A stretch of DNA of 64,000 bases from Pinibacter sp031553495 (GTDB lineage: Bacteria; Bacteroidota; Bacteroidia; Chitinophagales; Chitinophagaceae): positions 334,556 to 398,555 of the forward strand of contig JAVBLN010000007.1 of NCBI GenBank assembly GCA_031553495.1, in the 5' to 3' direction. The translations under genes were made by a program, and so were the position numbers. A model generated the notes under the pieces. The model did not search any database, was not told the DNA's origin, and saw only the letters and a program-made list of their open reading frames with translations. Positions 51,149-60,503 of the stretch are shown here, one piece after another. Position 1 is the stretch's first letter, and each line of letters begins with the position of its first letter.

Positions 51149-52657
51149 ATGAAATCTGCAAACCTAAATCCTACACTGATACAGTTTTTTCATTGGTATT
51201 ACCCGGGTGATGGAAAACTTTGGAATGAACTTGCTTCAAAGGCTTCTGAGCTTTCGGAGCTTGGTATTACTGCTGTTTGGCTGCCTCCGGCATACAAAGG
51301 AATTAGCGGCGGCTATTCAATTGGATATGATACGTATGATCTTTTTGATTTGGGTGAATTTGATCAAAGAGGCAGTGTGCCCACTAAATACGGAACTAAA
51401 GAACAATATATAAATGCTATAGAAACTGTTCACAAATACAATATTGCTGTTATTGCAGATGCTGTATTTAATCACAAAGGCGGCGCTGATGAGCTTGAAA
51501 AATTTACTGTATTGGAAGTTGATCCTGAAGATCGTACAAAAGTAATAAGCGACAAATTCGAAATTGAAGCATGGACTAAGTTTACTTTTCCGGGAAGGCA
51601 GGGAAAGTATTCGCAATTTATTTGGGATCATAAATGTTTTTCGGGAGTGGATTGGGCGAATGATATTAGCGAAGAAGGTGTGTACAGTATTTTAAAAGAA
51701 TATGGAGAAGGATGGCAGGAGGTTTTGGGTAAAGAAAAAGGTAACTATGATTTTTTGATGTTTGCAGATGTTGACTTTCGCAACACTGCGGTGCGTGAGG
51801 AATTGAAATATTGGGGCAAATGGTATTTAGAACAAGCTAATGTAGATGGCTTTAGACTTGATGCCATAAAGCATATACCTACTTTTTTCTTTAATGAATG
51901 GATTGATTATATGCGTTCATTGAAAGAAGAGTTTATGCCAATGATTGGTGAATTCTGGAACATTCACGATATACATATTTTGCTGCGTTATATTGAAGTT
52001 ACAAAAGGGAGAATGCAATTGTTTGATGCGCCGCTGCATCATAATTTTTATTGCGCTTCAAAGGCGGGAAGAGATTTTGATATGCGTAATATTTTCAACA
52101 ATACGCTTGTGCAGCAACGTCCCGACCTGGCTGTTACAATTGTTGGCAACCATGATACGCAACCTTTGCAATCACTTGAATCGCCAATAGAGCAATGGTT
52201 TAAACCATTGGCTTTAGCGCTTGTTTTGTTGAGGCAGGATGGCGTTCCGTGTGTTTTTTATCCAGCATTATATGGAGCCGAGTATACAGACAAAGGTCAT
52301 GATGGTAATGATTATCAGATTGTGATTCCCGCGATTGATATTTTACCAGCATTGTTGAAGATCAGAAAAAAATATGCTTTCGGATTGCAGCGTGATTATT
52401 TCAATCATGGTAATACAGTTGGCTGGACTAGAGAAGGTGTTGATGATATTCCACAATCCGGTTATGCCGTGCTTATGTCAAATGGAGATGAAGGTTATAA
52501 AGAAATGGAAGTGGGGGTGAAGCATGCTAACAAAACTTTTGTGGATGTTTTGAAAAAGCGTAATGAAAAAGTAACGATTAATAAAGATGGCTGGGGAAAA
52601 TTTTATTGCAATGGTGGAAGTGTTTCCGTATGGATGTGTGAGGGTAGTGGGGTGTAA
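51149..52657 (+). CDS. Cytoplasmic alpha-amylase (GH13)
   Basis: Hydrolyses internal alpha-1,4-glucosidic bonds of glycogen or maltodextrin. It has 502 residues and no signal peptide, so it is intracellular like E. coli AmyA. The four GH13 regions are present: DAVFNHKGGAD (region I), DGFRLDAIKHI (nucleophile Asp), MIGEFWN (acid/base Glu) and VGNHDTQPLQS (transition-state Asp). The N-terminus NPTLIQFFHWYYPGDGKLWNE is typical of this subfamily. With the exported trehalase it indicates alpha-glucan and trehalose use, but it is not in an operon. Confidence 0.93.
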   Translation: MKSANLNPTLIQFFHWYYPGDGKLWNELASKASELSELGITAVWLPPAYKGISGGYSIGYDTYDLFDLGEFDQRGSVPTKYGTKEQYINAIETVHKYNIAVIADAVFNHKGGADELEKFTVLEVDPEDRTKVISDKFEIEAWTKFTFPGRQGKYSQFIWDHKCFSGVDWANDISEEGVYSILKEYGEGWQEVLGKEKGNYDFLMFADVDFRNTAVREELKYWGKWYLEQANVDGFRLDAIKHIPTFFFNEWIDYMRSLKEEFMPMIGEFWNIHDIHILLRYIEVTKGRMQLFDAPLHHNFYCASKAGRDFDMRNIFNNTLVQQRPDLAVTIVGNHDTQPLQSLESPIEQWFKPLALALVLLRQDGVPCVFYPALYGAEYTDKGHDGNDYQIVIPAIDILPALLKIRKKYAFGLQRDYFNHGNTVGWTREGVDDIPQSGYAVLMSNGDEGYKEMEVGVKHANKTFVDVLKKRNEKVTINKDGWGKFYCNGGSVSVWMCEGSGV

Positions 52658-52704
52658 GCAGTAAGAAGAAGTCAGTAGGCAGTAAGCAGTGGGCAGTAGA
52701 GAAA
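52658..52704. repeat. 7-bp-period tract (GCAGTAA)
   Basis: GCAGTAA GAAGAAG TCAGTAG GCAGTAA GCAGTGG GCAGTAG: six heptamers starting right after the amylase stop codon. A second short tract (CATTTCA GATTTCA GATTTTA GATTTCC) lies at 52838-52867. Confidence 0.75.
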
Positions 52705-52941
52705 TCTGTTCGATATGTTAGCGCAGCGCATGTCGAGTAGCAGACGGCCTAAAAAACTGTCTACTTTTTTCACTACGTGACAGATCAGAATCTTTATTAT
52801 ACTGTGAACTTATAAGTTATAAAAAAAGGCATTCATTCAGCATTTCAGATTTCAGATTTTAGATTTCCCTTTTTACGGCATAAAGATTGTTTACAACATA
52901 GTATGACAGTTATAATGATGAACTCTTTAAAATGAAGTACT

Positions 52942-53604
52942 ATGAAAAAGAAGAAAACAATCACAAAAGTAATTGGTGCTTTGTTGTTAAGTGTCATTAC
53001 GTTAAGTGCATTTAGCCAGCAGCAGCAAACCGATTACGAAAGCCGTATCACTCCAAAATTTGGTATTAAGGGAGGAATAAATTTGTCCAATTTTTATAAT
53101 GATGATGTGGGCGATCAGAATATGAAAGTTGGTGCCAATGCCGGTATATATATGAAAGTTCCGGTTACAAGGGGAATTTCAATACAGCCGGAAGTATTGT
53201 ATAGTATGAAAGGAACGCAATTCAATTATAATAATATTTTGTTGGGAAGCGGAAAATATAAACTCAATCTTAATTATGTGGAAGTGCCTGTACTGGCAGT
53301 TTTTAACATCGCGAAGAACTTCAATTTACATGCCGGTGGTTATGCGTCTTTTTTAACTGCTGCAAAGATTAAGAATGTAAGAGATAATAATGATGATAGT
53401 TCAACAGAATTGGATAAAGACGACTTCAATACATTTGATTGCGGACTTGTGGGTGGAATAGGATTTGATGTTTCAAATTTTACATTGGGAGCAAGGTATA
53501 ATTTGGGTCTTAGAGAAATTGGGAAATCGAAAACTTTGGCTGGCGAACTTTTTGACAATTCAAAGAACAGTACGGTTTCAATATATGTAGGATTCGCGTT
53601 TTAA
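52942..53604 (+). CDS. Outer-membrane beta-barrel protein (porin-family)
   Basis: A 220-residue protein with a signal peptide (1-26, KVIGALLLSVITLSAFSQ). The mature part is a small eight-stranded-type barrel of the OMP_b-brl_2 kind: FGIKGGINLSNFYND, GANAGIYMKVPVTRGISIQP (pattern VTRGISIQPEVLYS), LNYVEVPVLAVFN, NLHAGGYASFLTAAK, DCGLVGGIGFDVSNFTLGAR and the final aromatic strand VSIYVGFAF ending in Phe, the usual BAM signal. No ligand is known. It lies outside any operon. Confidence 0.87.
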   Translation: MKKKKTITKVIGALLLSVITLSAFSQQQQTDYESRITPKFGIKGGINLSNFYNDDVGDQNMKVGANAGIYMKVPVTRGISIQPEVLYSMKGTQFNYNNILLGSGKYKLNLNYVEVPVLAVFNIAKNFNLHAGGYASFLTAAKIKNVRDNNDDSSTELDKDDFNTFDCGLVGGIGFDVSNFTLGARYNLGLREIGKSKTLAGELFDNSKNSTVSIYVGFAF

Positions 53605-53684
53605 AAGTACCCGGAGTAACGGCTGATGATTCAATGTGGCATTAGTTGTTATGCTTTGTTGGCAGGAGCGTGTTTTTTTAAGTT

Positions 53685-53760
53685 TATTATTATGAGGCCG
53701 GCTGTATAGCCCTGATGTGGCTTTGGTTGCGACGCTCCATTCATCAGTTGAATATCTATT
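53685..53760 (+). repeat. Dispersed intergenic repeat, copy 23 (GCG type)
   Basis: Plus-orientation divergent copy: GAGGCCGGCTGTATAGCCC, TGATGTGGCTTTGG, core GCGACGC (central base A, still symmetric), TCCATTCATCAG, TTGAATATCTATT. Confidence 0.72.
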
Positions 53761-53784
53761 AGGCTCACATAAAAATTACACACC

Positions 53785-53961
53785 ATGAAACTTTTATACA
53801 CCGTTATTTTTTTGATGTTATTACTTCCGGTGGGGTTATTATCCTGCGATGCTATTGAAGGTATTTTTAAAGCCGGTGTATGGAGCGGTATCATCATGGT
53901 GGTGGGGATTCTTATATTAATTGTTGTTGTGTTCTATACATTATTTAGAAATAAGGAATGA
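53785..53961 (+). CDS. Small lipoprotein with one membrane helix
   Basis: A 58-residue protein, too small for most gene callers. The N-terminus MKLLYTVIFLMLLLPVGLLS is followed by Cys in a lipobox-like LLSC, then DAIEGIFKAGVWSG and a second hydrophobic helix IIMVVGILILIVVVFYTLF with a charged end. Such Cys-plus-helix peptides recur in Bacteroidota but I know no function. It lies exactly between repeat copies 23 and 24. Confidence 0.6.
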   Translation: MKLLYTVIFLMLLLPVGLLSCDAIEGIFKAGVWSGIIMVVGILILIVVVFYTLFRNKE

Positions 53962-54012
53962 AGATATAAGGTTCGGAGATGTTAATATTTTGTAGGATTG
54001 TTTTTAGCTGAT

Positions 54013-54091
54013 GATAAGAATTACTGCCGTACAAGTGAGTGACACAACCGAAGCCACATCAGGGCTATACAGCCGGTTTCATAATAATAAG
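54013..54091 (-). repeat. Dispersed intergenic repeat, copy 24 (GTG type)
   Basis: Minus-orientation copy: GATAAGAATTACTGCCG, GTGAGTGACACAACCG, AAGCCACATCAGGGC, TATACAGCCGGTTTC. Its inner end is of ordinary GTG type, but its outer end matches copy 23, so it is a hybrid of two variants. Confidence 0.82.
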
Positions 54092-54132
54092 CATAAAACT
54101 ACACGTCTTTCAGAACAACACTTTGCATGCTC

Positions 54133-55572
54133 TTATTGATTAAATATAATCGTAAATATTGTGCCGTCTCCCGGCTCGGATTTTACATCAATTAAAGCAT
54201 TGTGAGCTTGTAAAATATTCAGGGTTGACGGCATTCCCAAACCCATACCGTTTCGTTTGGTAGTATAATACGGTTCAAACAATTTTTCGAGATCATCATG
54301 AGACATTCCAATCCCATTGTCTTGTATACTTACGCTAGGCTTTGTTTTGCTGTCGATAATAATATTTAATTTGCCGGGCATTTTATTAATGGCTTCCATC
54401 GCGTTGCTGATAAGGTTTGAAAATGCCAGTTGTAGTTTTTCTTTGTCTCCCATAATCATTACGGGTTCCTCTGGTTGTGTTAAATAAAGGGTGATGTTTT
54501 TGAGAGCAATGGTATCTTTCGCTGTTTCTAAATTATTTTGAATTACTTCCTGCAACGAAACAGGCGCAAGTGTAATTTCTGAAAACCGCAACGATTGCAG
54601 AAGTTCGGTGATCAGTGTATTTATGCGGTCTGAATTTCTATTAATGATCTCAAGATACATTTTAGATTCTTCATCTTTAGCGACCTCTTGTAATTGCTCA
54701 AGTGAAAGATTGATATTGTTAAGAGGGTTTCGCACTTCATGTGCGAGAGTTCTAACAAGGCGCCCGGCTGCGGCTAATTTTTCTATATTCAAAAATGCTT
54801 TTTCATTTTTTTTTCTTTCAGTAATATCATGAATGATTCCCTGGTAGTAAATAGTATGATTGTCGCTGTCTTCATTTGAAAGAGTGAGCAAGCAATACCT
54901 GGTGAGTCCGTTTGTTGTTTTTAATTCGATTTCGTAATCTTTTATTTCGGCGTGAACGCTTATAAGATCAAGAATATTTTTTCTCGCATTATAGTCAATT
55001 ATGAAATCGAAAAACCTGTATTTATGCATGCTTGAGACATCGAGATGCAATAGATCCAATCCTGCTGAATTTACTTGTAGCAACCGGCCTCTGTGGTCTC
55101 CAATAAAAATGGTGTCTTTTGATTTTTCGAAAATGCTTCTGTATTTTTTTTCATTTGCTCTTAGTGCTTTTAAAGTAGTGCTTCTTTCAAGCGCATATCT
55201 CAGGCACCGTTCAAGTTTTTCCGGTGTTAGTTCACTTTTTACAAGATAATCTGTGGCGCCTGTTACAACAGCCAGTCTGTCGATATCCGGATTGCCCTTT
55301 CCAGTTAGTAAAATGAAGGGCATTTCCGACCCAAATGCGAGGGCTTCTTTTATAAAGTCAAGCCCTGTTTTAATGCCCAGCCTGTAATCTACAAAGCAGA
55401 TGTCGCAGTTGTTCTGCTGCATCCTCTGAATGGCCATTTCATATGAGTGGCACCAATGAGTAATAAATGTTCCACTTGTAATTGATTGGAGAAAATCTGT
55501 CATTATGAAATAGTCGTCTTCATCGTCTTCCACAATCATTACATTCAATAGCTTATTCTTCAGTTGCGGCAT
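54133..55572 (-). CDS. Response regulator-PAS-histidine kinase hybrid
   Basis: A 479-residue signalling protein with a receiver domain at the N-terminus (about 8-130: IVEDDEDDYFIM, phosphoacceptor Asp in ICFVDYRLGIKTG, Lys in YLVKSEL). A PAS domain follows at about 145-255 (IFEKSKDTIFIGDHRGRLLQ). Next is a HisKA domain with His in RTLAHEVRNPLNNINLS, then an HATPase_c domain (NLISNAMEAINK, DNGIGMSHDD, GMGLGMPSTLN). No membrane segment, so cytoplasmic. It overlaps the upstream kinase gene by 20 bp and is last in a three-gene operon with the NtrC-type activator. Confidence 0.92.
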   Translation of the reverse strand: MPQLKNKLLNVMIVEDDEDDYFIMTDFLQSITSGTFITHWCHSYEMAIQRMQQNNCDICFVDYRLGIKTGLDFIKEALAFGSEMPFILLTGKGNPDIDRLAVVTGATDYLVKSELTPEKLERCLRYALERSTTLKALRANEKKYRSIFEKSKDTIFIGDHRGRLLQVNSAGLDLLHLDVSSMHKYRFFDFIIDYNARKNILDLISVHAEIKDYEIELKTTNGLTRYCLLTLSNEDSDNHTIYYQGIIHDITERKKNEKAFLNIEKLAAAGRLVRTLAHEVRNPLNNINLSLEQLQEVAKDEESKMYLEIINRNSDRINTLITELLQSLRFSEITLAPVSLQEVIQNNLETAKDTIALKNITLYLTQPEEPVMIMGDKEKLQLAFSNLISNAMEAINKMPGKLNIIIDSKTKPSVSIQDNGIGMSHDDLEKLFEPYYTTKRNGMGLGMPSTLNILQAHNALIDVKSEPGDGTIFTIIFNQ

Positions 55573-56818
55573 TTGTTTTTATTTGAATTAACGGAAGTAT
55601 TACTGTAAATGTGGCTCCTTTTTGCGGATCACTGTTAGCATAAATAGCGCCATGATGGTGATCAATGATCTTCTTGCAAATAGCCAATCCAATTCCTGAA
55701 CCGGGATATTCTGATTTTCCATGCAAGCGTTGAAATATTTGAAATATTTTTTCCGCATAATCCTGCTCAAACCCAATTCCATTGTCTTCTATATGAATTG
55801 AATAGTAATTAGCGTTATTAGATAATCGATATTTATTTCGTTCTTCTTTATTGGTTGGCCGACAGAAAATTTTTATAATTGAGGCGGTGTCTTTTTTTCT
55901 GAACTTAATAGCATTTGTGATAAGATTGGTAAACAATTGTTTCATCTGCAAAGGAATGGCTTCTATGAAAGGCAGCTTCGATTGTATTTCCACTTTGGCA
56001 TTGGTCTCATCAAAAAGTAGCTCCAGTTCTGTAATAACCACTTTTACAATTGCATTTAAATCTGTGGGTTCTGGTGGGTGTGTACGTCTGGTTATTCTTG
56101 AAAATTCGAGAAGATTATCGATCAGGTTTCTCATGATTTCAGCAGAAGCCATAATTCTTGTCAGATATTCTTTTCCATCATCTGCCAAAGTACCGGAATA
56201 TTTTGTTTGGAGCCTTTCTGCGAATGTTTGAATTTTTCTTAGAGGCTCCTGCATGTCGTGTGAAGCTACATAAGCAAATTCTTCCAGCTCTTTATTTGAT
56301 TCATTGAGTGTTTTAATGTTCTGGCGTAACTCAAGCTCTGTTAGTTCAGAATGTGTTATGTCTTTTGTCTGGCCCAAAAGTCTTTGTCCCGAAATATCCT
56401 GGGCTATAAAAAGAAATGATTGCGGCATTCCGTTTTCATTTTTTTTTAAAATAGTGCCTAATGTTTTAAAGTAGCGCCAGTTGCCATCTTTATGATTAAA
56501 TCTGCAATTGTATTCATGCGTTTCATTTTCTTTAAGTTCATAATATTTTTCCAGCTCTTTCTCTACCAGTTCAATATCTTCTTTAAAAATTACTTTCCTT
56601 ATATCATTATCCCATCCTTTGATATCGTTGTAAGTATAGCCAAGTATATCGGTTATGCGGTTGTTGATATAGGTTAGTTTCTTTTTTCCCGCATCATACA
56701 CATAAATGATTGCAGAAAATAAGTCCGGTATTTTTTGTTGCCATTCGTTTTCAAAACCTATGGATTCAAATAATAATTTTAAGTTTTGAAGGTTTTCTTT
56801 TTCAGATTCCGGATGCAT
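55553..56818 (-). CDS. Cytoplasmic PAS histidine kinase
   Basis: A 421-residue kinase: a PAS domain at about 30-155 (IYVYDAGKKKLTYINNRITD, HEYNCRFNHKDGNWRYFKTL), a coiled-coil linker (about 160-195), HisKA with His in YVASHDMQEPLRKIQTFAE and HATPase_c (NLITNAIKFRKKD, EDNGIGFEQDY, GSGIGLAICKKI). The HDMQEPLRK variant of the H-box is typical of soluble phytochrome-like kinases. It is the middle gene of the operon, 2 bp after the activator gene and overlapping the next. Likely donor of phosphate to the NtrC-type activator, by position. Confidence 0.92.
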   Translation of the reverse strand: MHPESEKENLQNLKLLFESIGFENEWQQKIPDLFSAIIYVYDAGKKKLTYINNRITDILGYTYNDIKGWDNDIRKVIFKEDIELVEKELEKYYELKENETHEYNCRFNHKDGNWRYFKTLGTILKKNENGMPQSFLFIAQDISGQRLLGQTKDITHSELTELELRQNIKTLNESNKELEEFAYVASHDMQEPLRKIQTFAERLQTKYSGTLADDGKEYLTRIMASAEIMRNLIDNLLEFSRITRRTHPPEPTDLNAIVKVVITELELLFDETNAKVEIQSKLPFIEAIPLQMKQLFTNLITNAIKFRKKDTASIIKIFCRPTNKEERNKYRLSNNANYYSIHIEDNGIGFEQDYAEKIFQIFQRLHGKSEYPGSGIGLAICKKIIDHHHGAIYANSDPQKGATFTVILPLIQIKTNAATEE

Positions 56819-56820
56819 GG

Positions 56821-58356
56821 TTATTCATTGTTAAATTCTTGGAACTGCCGCATTTTGTTGTAAAGCGTTTTTCTGTCTATATTCAAAAGCTTTGCGGCTT
56901 TACTTTTATTGAAGTTTACTTTTTTTAAAGCCTCCAGGATTGTTTCATATTCTGCATCAAGAGATGCTTCTCTGAGACTGTTTTCGTTTAATTCTTTCTT
57001 TTTAGGTGCGGTATAAGCAGGCTGTTGTGGTAATGGTTGCGCAGCAGGGTTTACAAAAGTTGTGTCGGAGTTAGTGGTAGAATTTTGTTGCGTGTAATCA
57101 TCTGCAGCTATCGTCGGCATTGGCGTTGCGGGTTCATCAAATTGCAGTTTATGAAAATTGGTTATTTCAAAAGGCAGCGAAATTACATCTATCAATTGTC
57201 CGTCAGTTAATAATGCTGCACGTTTTATCACATTTTTCAATTCTCGCAAGTTGCCATGCCATACATAGTTGAGAAAAATTTTTTCCACTTGTGGCATAAA
57301 GCCTTGTATGTTTTTATGTAGCTCGCTGTTTGCCTGCCGCAGAAAGTGTTTTGCAAATAATAGTATATCAGTTTTCCGTTCTCTTAGTGGCGGCACATTT
57401 ATGCTGAATTCATTAAACCTGTGATAAAGATCTTCGCGAAATTTTCCTTTTTTAGCGGCGTCCAAAAGTTTTTCATTACTGGCTACTATAATACGCACAT
57501 CCAGCTCTATATCTTTAGTTCCGCCAATTCGCCTCATCTTTCTTTCCTGTATCACACGTAGCAATGACACCTGTACATCATAGCTCAGGTTTGCTATTTC
57601 ATCAAGAAATACGGTTCCTGTATTAGCTAATTCAAATATGCCGGTCTTTTGATTAATGGCGCCGGTGAACGATCCTTTTTCATGACCAAATAATTCGCTT
57701 CCGGCAAGCTCTTTCGATAAAGCGCCGCAATCAATAGCCATAAATGGTTTGTGACGTCTTTTGCTTTGATGATGTATTTCTTTCGCTATCACTTCTTTGC
57801 CGCTTCCGCTTTCTCCGTAAATAATTATGCTGTAGTTCGTAGGCGCCACTCTTTTTATTTGCTCTATGATATTGATAAATACAGGACTTTCTCCATAAAT
57901 GTAATCATCATTCAGCAGTTTTGAATTGCCTGATGAAGCGTTGTTTTTTTCTGTTCTGATAGTTTCTTGTGGAGCTTCCGTTTTGTTAGTATTACTTGTT
58001 CTTTCCAGCGATTTTTTTATTGTTAGTAAAATTTCATCCGGAAATAATGGTTTGGTCACATAATCAGTGGCGCCGTTTTTTAATACTTCCACCGCGGTTT
58101 TAATATCGCTATAACCTGTTATAATAATTACCGGGAGATTAAAATTGTAAGATTTGATTTGCATGAGTAATTCGTTTCCATTCATGTCATCCAGCCTGTA
58201 GTCGGAAAGAACAATATCCGGATTGAATGATTGAAGCAATTCCAATCCCTTTTTGCCGGTATGGGCTGTATGCACCTCATAGCCCTTTTTGTTTAGAAAA
58301 CGAACCAGGAGATTGCACATGTCAATGTCGTCGTCTATTACCAGTATTTTGTCCAT
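56821..58356 (-). CDS. Sigma-54-dependent response regulator (NtrC family)
   Basis: Transcription activator of sigma-54 promoters, 511 residues from the ATG at 58356. The receiver domain (1-120) shows LVIDDDIDMCNLL, phosphoacceptor Asp in DIVLSDYRLDDMNGN and Lys in YVTKPLF. The AAA+ domain (about 160-390) shows Walker A GESGSGKEVIAKEIH, the sigma-54-contact loop GSFTGAINQ (GAFTGA variant), Walker B TVFLDEIANL and the arginine finger region. A Gln/Pro-rich linker follows, then a Fis-type helix-turn-helix (LKKVNFNKSKAAKLLNIDRK). It heads the operon. rpoN lies 364 bp upstream on the same strand. Confidence 0.94.
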   Translation of the reverse strand: MDKILVIDDDIDMCNLLVRFLNKKGYEVHTAHTGKKGLELLQSFNPDIVLSDYRLDDMNGNELLMQIKSYNFNLPVIIITGYSDIKTAVEVLKNGATDYVTKPLFPDEILLTIKKSLERTSNTNKTEAPQETIRTEKNNASSGNSKLLNDDYIYGESPVFINIIEQIKRVAPTNYSIIIYGESGSGKEVIAKEIHHQSKRRHKPFMAIDCGALSKELAGSELFGHEKGSFTGAINQKTGIFELANTGTVFLDEIANLSYDVQVSLLRVIQERKMRRIGGTKDIELDVRIIVASNEKLLDAAKKGKFREDLYHRFNEFSINVPPLRERKTDILLFAKHFLRQANSELHKNIQGFMPQVEKIFLNYVWHGNLRELKNVIKRAALLTDGQLIDVISLPFEITNFHKLQFDEPATPMPTIAADDYTQQNSTTNSDTTFVNPAAQPLPQQPAYTAPKKKELNENSLREASLDAEYETILEALKKVNFNKSKAAKLLNIDRKTLYNKMRQFQEFNNE

Positions 58357-58533
58357 TGTAAGTATTGGTATTTGGTTGTTTAAAACTAAATAAATAATCA
58401 GAAAATGAAAATCCCATTTCAACAATCGGATGTAGTTTCTGTATTTTTAAGTTTTATGAGTACGAATTAGTAGCGTATGCAAAAACCTTGCTAATTGTTT
58501 CATTATTGTTTATCAGGCATTATTTAAATTGTA

Positions 58534-58612
58534 TTTTTATTATGATCCCGGCGGTATTGCTACTATGAAACATCGTTGCGTCGCACTCTTCATCGGTTTG
58601 TTCGCTATTGGG
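58534..58612 (+). repeat. Dispersed intergenic repeat, copy 25 (GCG type)
   Basis: Plus-orientation copy: TTTTTATTATGATCCCGGCGG, TATTGCTACTATGAAAC, ATCGTTGCGTCGCAC, TCTTCATCGG, TTGTTCGCTATTGGGCG. Mixed features: GTG-type left half with a GCG core. It lies between rpoN and the activator operon. Confidence 0.78.
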
Positions 58613-58719
58613 CGTTATGCGGAAATGCCTCTTGTTATTTAGCTCGCTAACCGTTAAGTATTTTCAATTGGCAGTAACCATTTTTTTGGCTTTCGACTTT
58701 TTATCTTTGAATTATTACC

Positions 58720-60135
58720 TTATGCCCACAACCGCCGCATTTGCGACATTGGTATCTGCAGTTGCTCCCTGTATTTGGTAACGGTTCTTCTTGCCACCGG
58801 CATTCCTTTATTGGTAAGGATCGCAACAATTTGCTGATCGGTATATGGATTGTTTTTATTTTCATTCCTGATCAATTCCTGTATGGTGGATTGTATTAAC
58901 TTATTACTTACAGCATCGCCATTGCCATTTATTATTCCTTCTGTAAACAGGTTTTTCAATGGTACAATTCCAAAATGCGTGTCCACAAATTTGTTGGAAG
59001 TTAGCCTCGAAACTGTTGCTATTTCAATGTCCAGTTTTTCTGCAATATTTTTAAGGATCATTGGTTTCAGCGTTCTGATGTCACCATCTATAAAGTATTC
59101 CTTTTGATACTCTACTATGGTTTTTATCACCTTTAGCATATTGCTTTCTCTTTGTTTAATAGCGTTTATAAACCATTGCGCTGAAGCCAGTTTGCTTTTC
59201 ATGTACTGTCTCTCGCTTTTGTTACTTGTTTTATCTTTTTCTATCTTTTCGCTCCATGATGCGTTTATATGAAGATTTTGCGAGTATTGATTATGAAGTG
59301 AAATGATTAGTTCGTCATCAACTATGTACACGGAATAATCCGGTATTATGGTTTGCCTGCTGTTAAAGGAGTCCGTTTGGAGGGCGATTGGTTTTGTTTT
59401 CAATTTGGATATGTATTCAACAACAATTCTGAACTCATCTTCATCCAGTTTTAATAATTCTCTTATTTTATCAAATTGCGCGGAGCTTAATAATTTATAA
59501 TGATCGGTAAGTAGCCGGATCGCGAGTTTGTCAATTATGCTTTTGGGATTTTTACGCTGCAATTGTATTAACAGGCATTCACAAATGCTTCTGGCTCCTA
59601 AGCCTATCGGTTCGAGGGATTGAATAATGTATAACGCTTTTTCAAAACTTTCCTGTGAAATGATTTTATGTGCGCTGAATGAATAATCGTCTGAAATGTC
59701 TTCGAGCGATTGTTCCAGCAACCCGTCCTCGCTAAGGCTGTCTACGAGATAGTTGGCAAGGGCTAGGGTTTCTTCATCTAAGTTTAATAATTGTAATTGC
59801 TCTTTGGCATCTTGTCTAAAATCTACCTGTGCTTTCATAGGCACATTTACCAGGTCGGTGTCTGGCAGATAATTGTTATACTCTAATTTGTAATCGGGAA
59901 TATCATCATAAGCATATTCATCCCAGTCCTGGTAATCCTGCGCTGCATTTTTATCAAACTTATCAATGCTTTCTGTGTCATCGCTTTCTTCTTTTTCAAG
60001 AAAAGGATTTTCTTCCAGTTCGTTTTGAATACGTAGTGTTAATTCCTGCTGAGTAAGTTGAAATAGATTCAGAAGCTGAATTTGCTGTGGCAAGATTTTC
60101 AGACTTTGTTTTTGTGTAAGAGTTTGGCTGATCAT
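58720..60135 (-). CDS. rpoN: RNA polymerase sigma-54 factor
   Basis: Sigma factor for -24/-12 promoters. The 471 residues keep all three regions: the Gln/Leu-rich region I (SQTLTQKQSLKILPQQIQLL), an acidic region II (about 50-110) and region III with the core-binding part and the C-terminal RpoN box ARRTVTKYREQLQIP. DNA-binding motif EKLDIEIATVSRLTSNKFVD is just before it. Length and motifs are normal. The activator NtrC-type gene follows on the same strand with a repeat in between, making this a compact sigma-54 locus. Confidence 0.96.
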   Translation of the reverse strand: MISQTLTQKQSLKILPQQIQLLNLFQLTQQELTLRIQNELEENPFLEKEESDDTESIDKFDKNAAQDYQDWDEYAYDDIPDYKLEYNNYLPDTDLVNVPMKAQVDFRQDAKEQLQLLNLDEETLALANYLVDSLSEDGLLEQSLEDISDDYSFSAHKIISQESFEKALYIIQSLEPIGLGARSICECLLIQLQRKNPKSIIDKLAIRLLTDHYKLLSSAQFDKIRELLKLDEDEFRIVVEYISKLKTKPIALQTDSFNSRQTIIPDYSVYIVDDELIISLHNQYSQNLHINASWSEKIEKDKTSNKSERQYMKSKLASAQWFINAIKQRESNMLKVIKTIVEYQKEYFIDGDIRTLKPMILKNIAEKLDIEIATVSRLTSNKFVDTHFGIVPLKNLFTEGIINGNGDAVSNKLIQSTIQELIRNENKNNPYTDQQIVAILTNKGMPVARRTVTKYREQLQIPMSQMRRLWA

Positions 60136-60427
60136 AAAGCGCTCAATTTATACACTTGTCATATGGCAAGCATAACACCAGTTTTACAGAAAATATTATA
60201 AGGCAGAATAATTTTTTGATAATGAACGTTTTCTTTTTTTCTGTTAGTTTCTTTGAGGGCTAAAAAGAAATTTTTAAATATCAAAATGTGGAAATAATTC
60301 TACACTTTGATTGCTTTTTCATTTATATGTAACCGTTATATGTAATGTAAAACCAGCCGAAGGAGATTTGCAAAAAAATATTACTAAGGATGATTCTGAT
60401 TTCTCTACTGCCACTACCCACTTTGCT

Positions 60428-60503
60428 CAATAGCATTACTACCGTACAAGTGAGTGACACAACGATGCTTAATAGTAGCAATACCGCTGGTTCCCAAAAA
60501 AAT
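60428..60503 (-). repeat. Dispersed intergenic repeat, copy 26 (GTG type)
   Basis: Minus-orientation copy: AATAGCATTACTACCG, GTGAGTGACACAACG, AATAGTAGCAATACCGCTGG, TTCCC and seven A, then a weak outer flank (TGCATAGTATTATACTG). It lies upstream of rpoN. Confidence 0.87.

Larger units (their letters stand above)
53684..54090. repeat. 46-bp inverted repeat enclosing a small gene
   Basis: Left arm 53684-53729 and right arm 54045-54090 are complementary with three mismatches over 46 bp, including an uninterrupted 26-bp block (CCGGCTGTATAGCCC, then TGATGTGGCTT). The arms are the outer parts of repeat copies 23 and 24. The 315 bp between them hold the lipoprotein gene. Confidence 0.9.

Noticed and set aside
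53785..53961. Annotation of the 58-residue protein as an enzyme
   Set aside because: It has room only for a lipobox and one more helix. No catalytic motif is possible.
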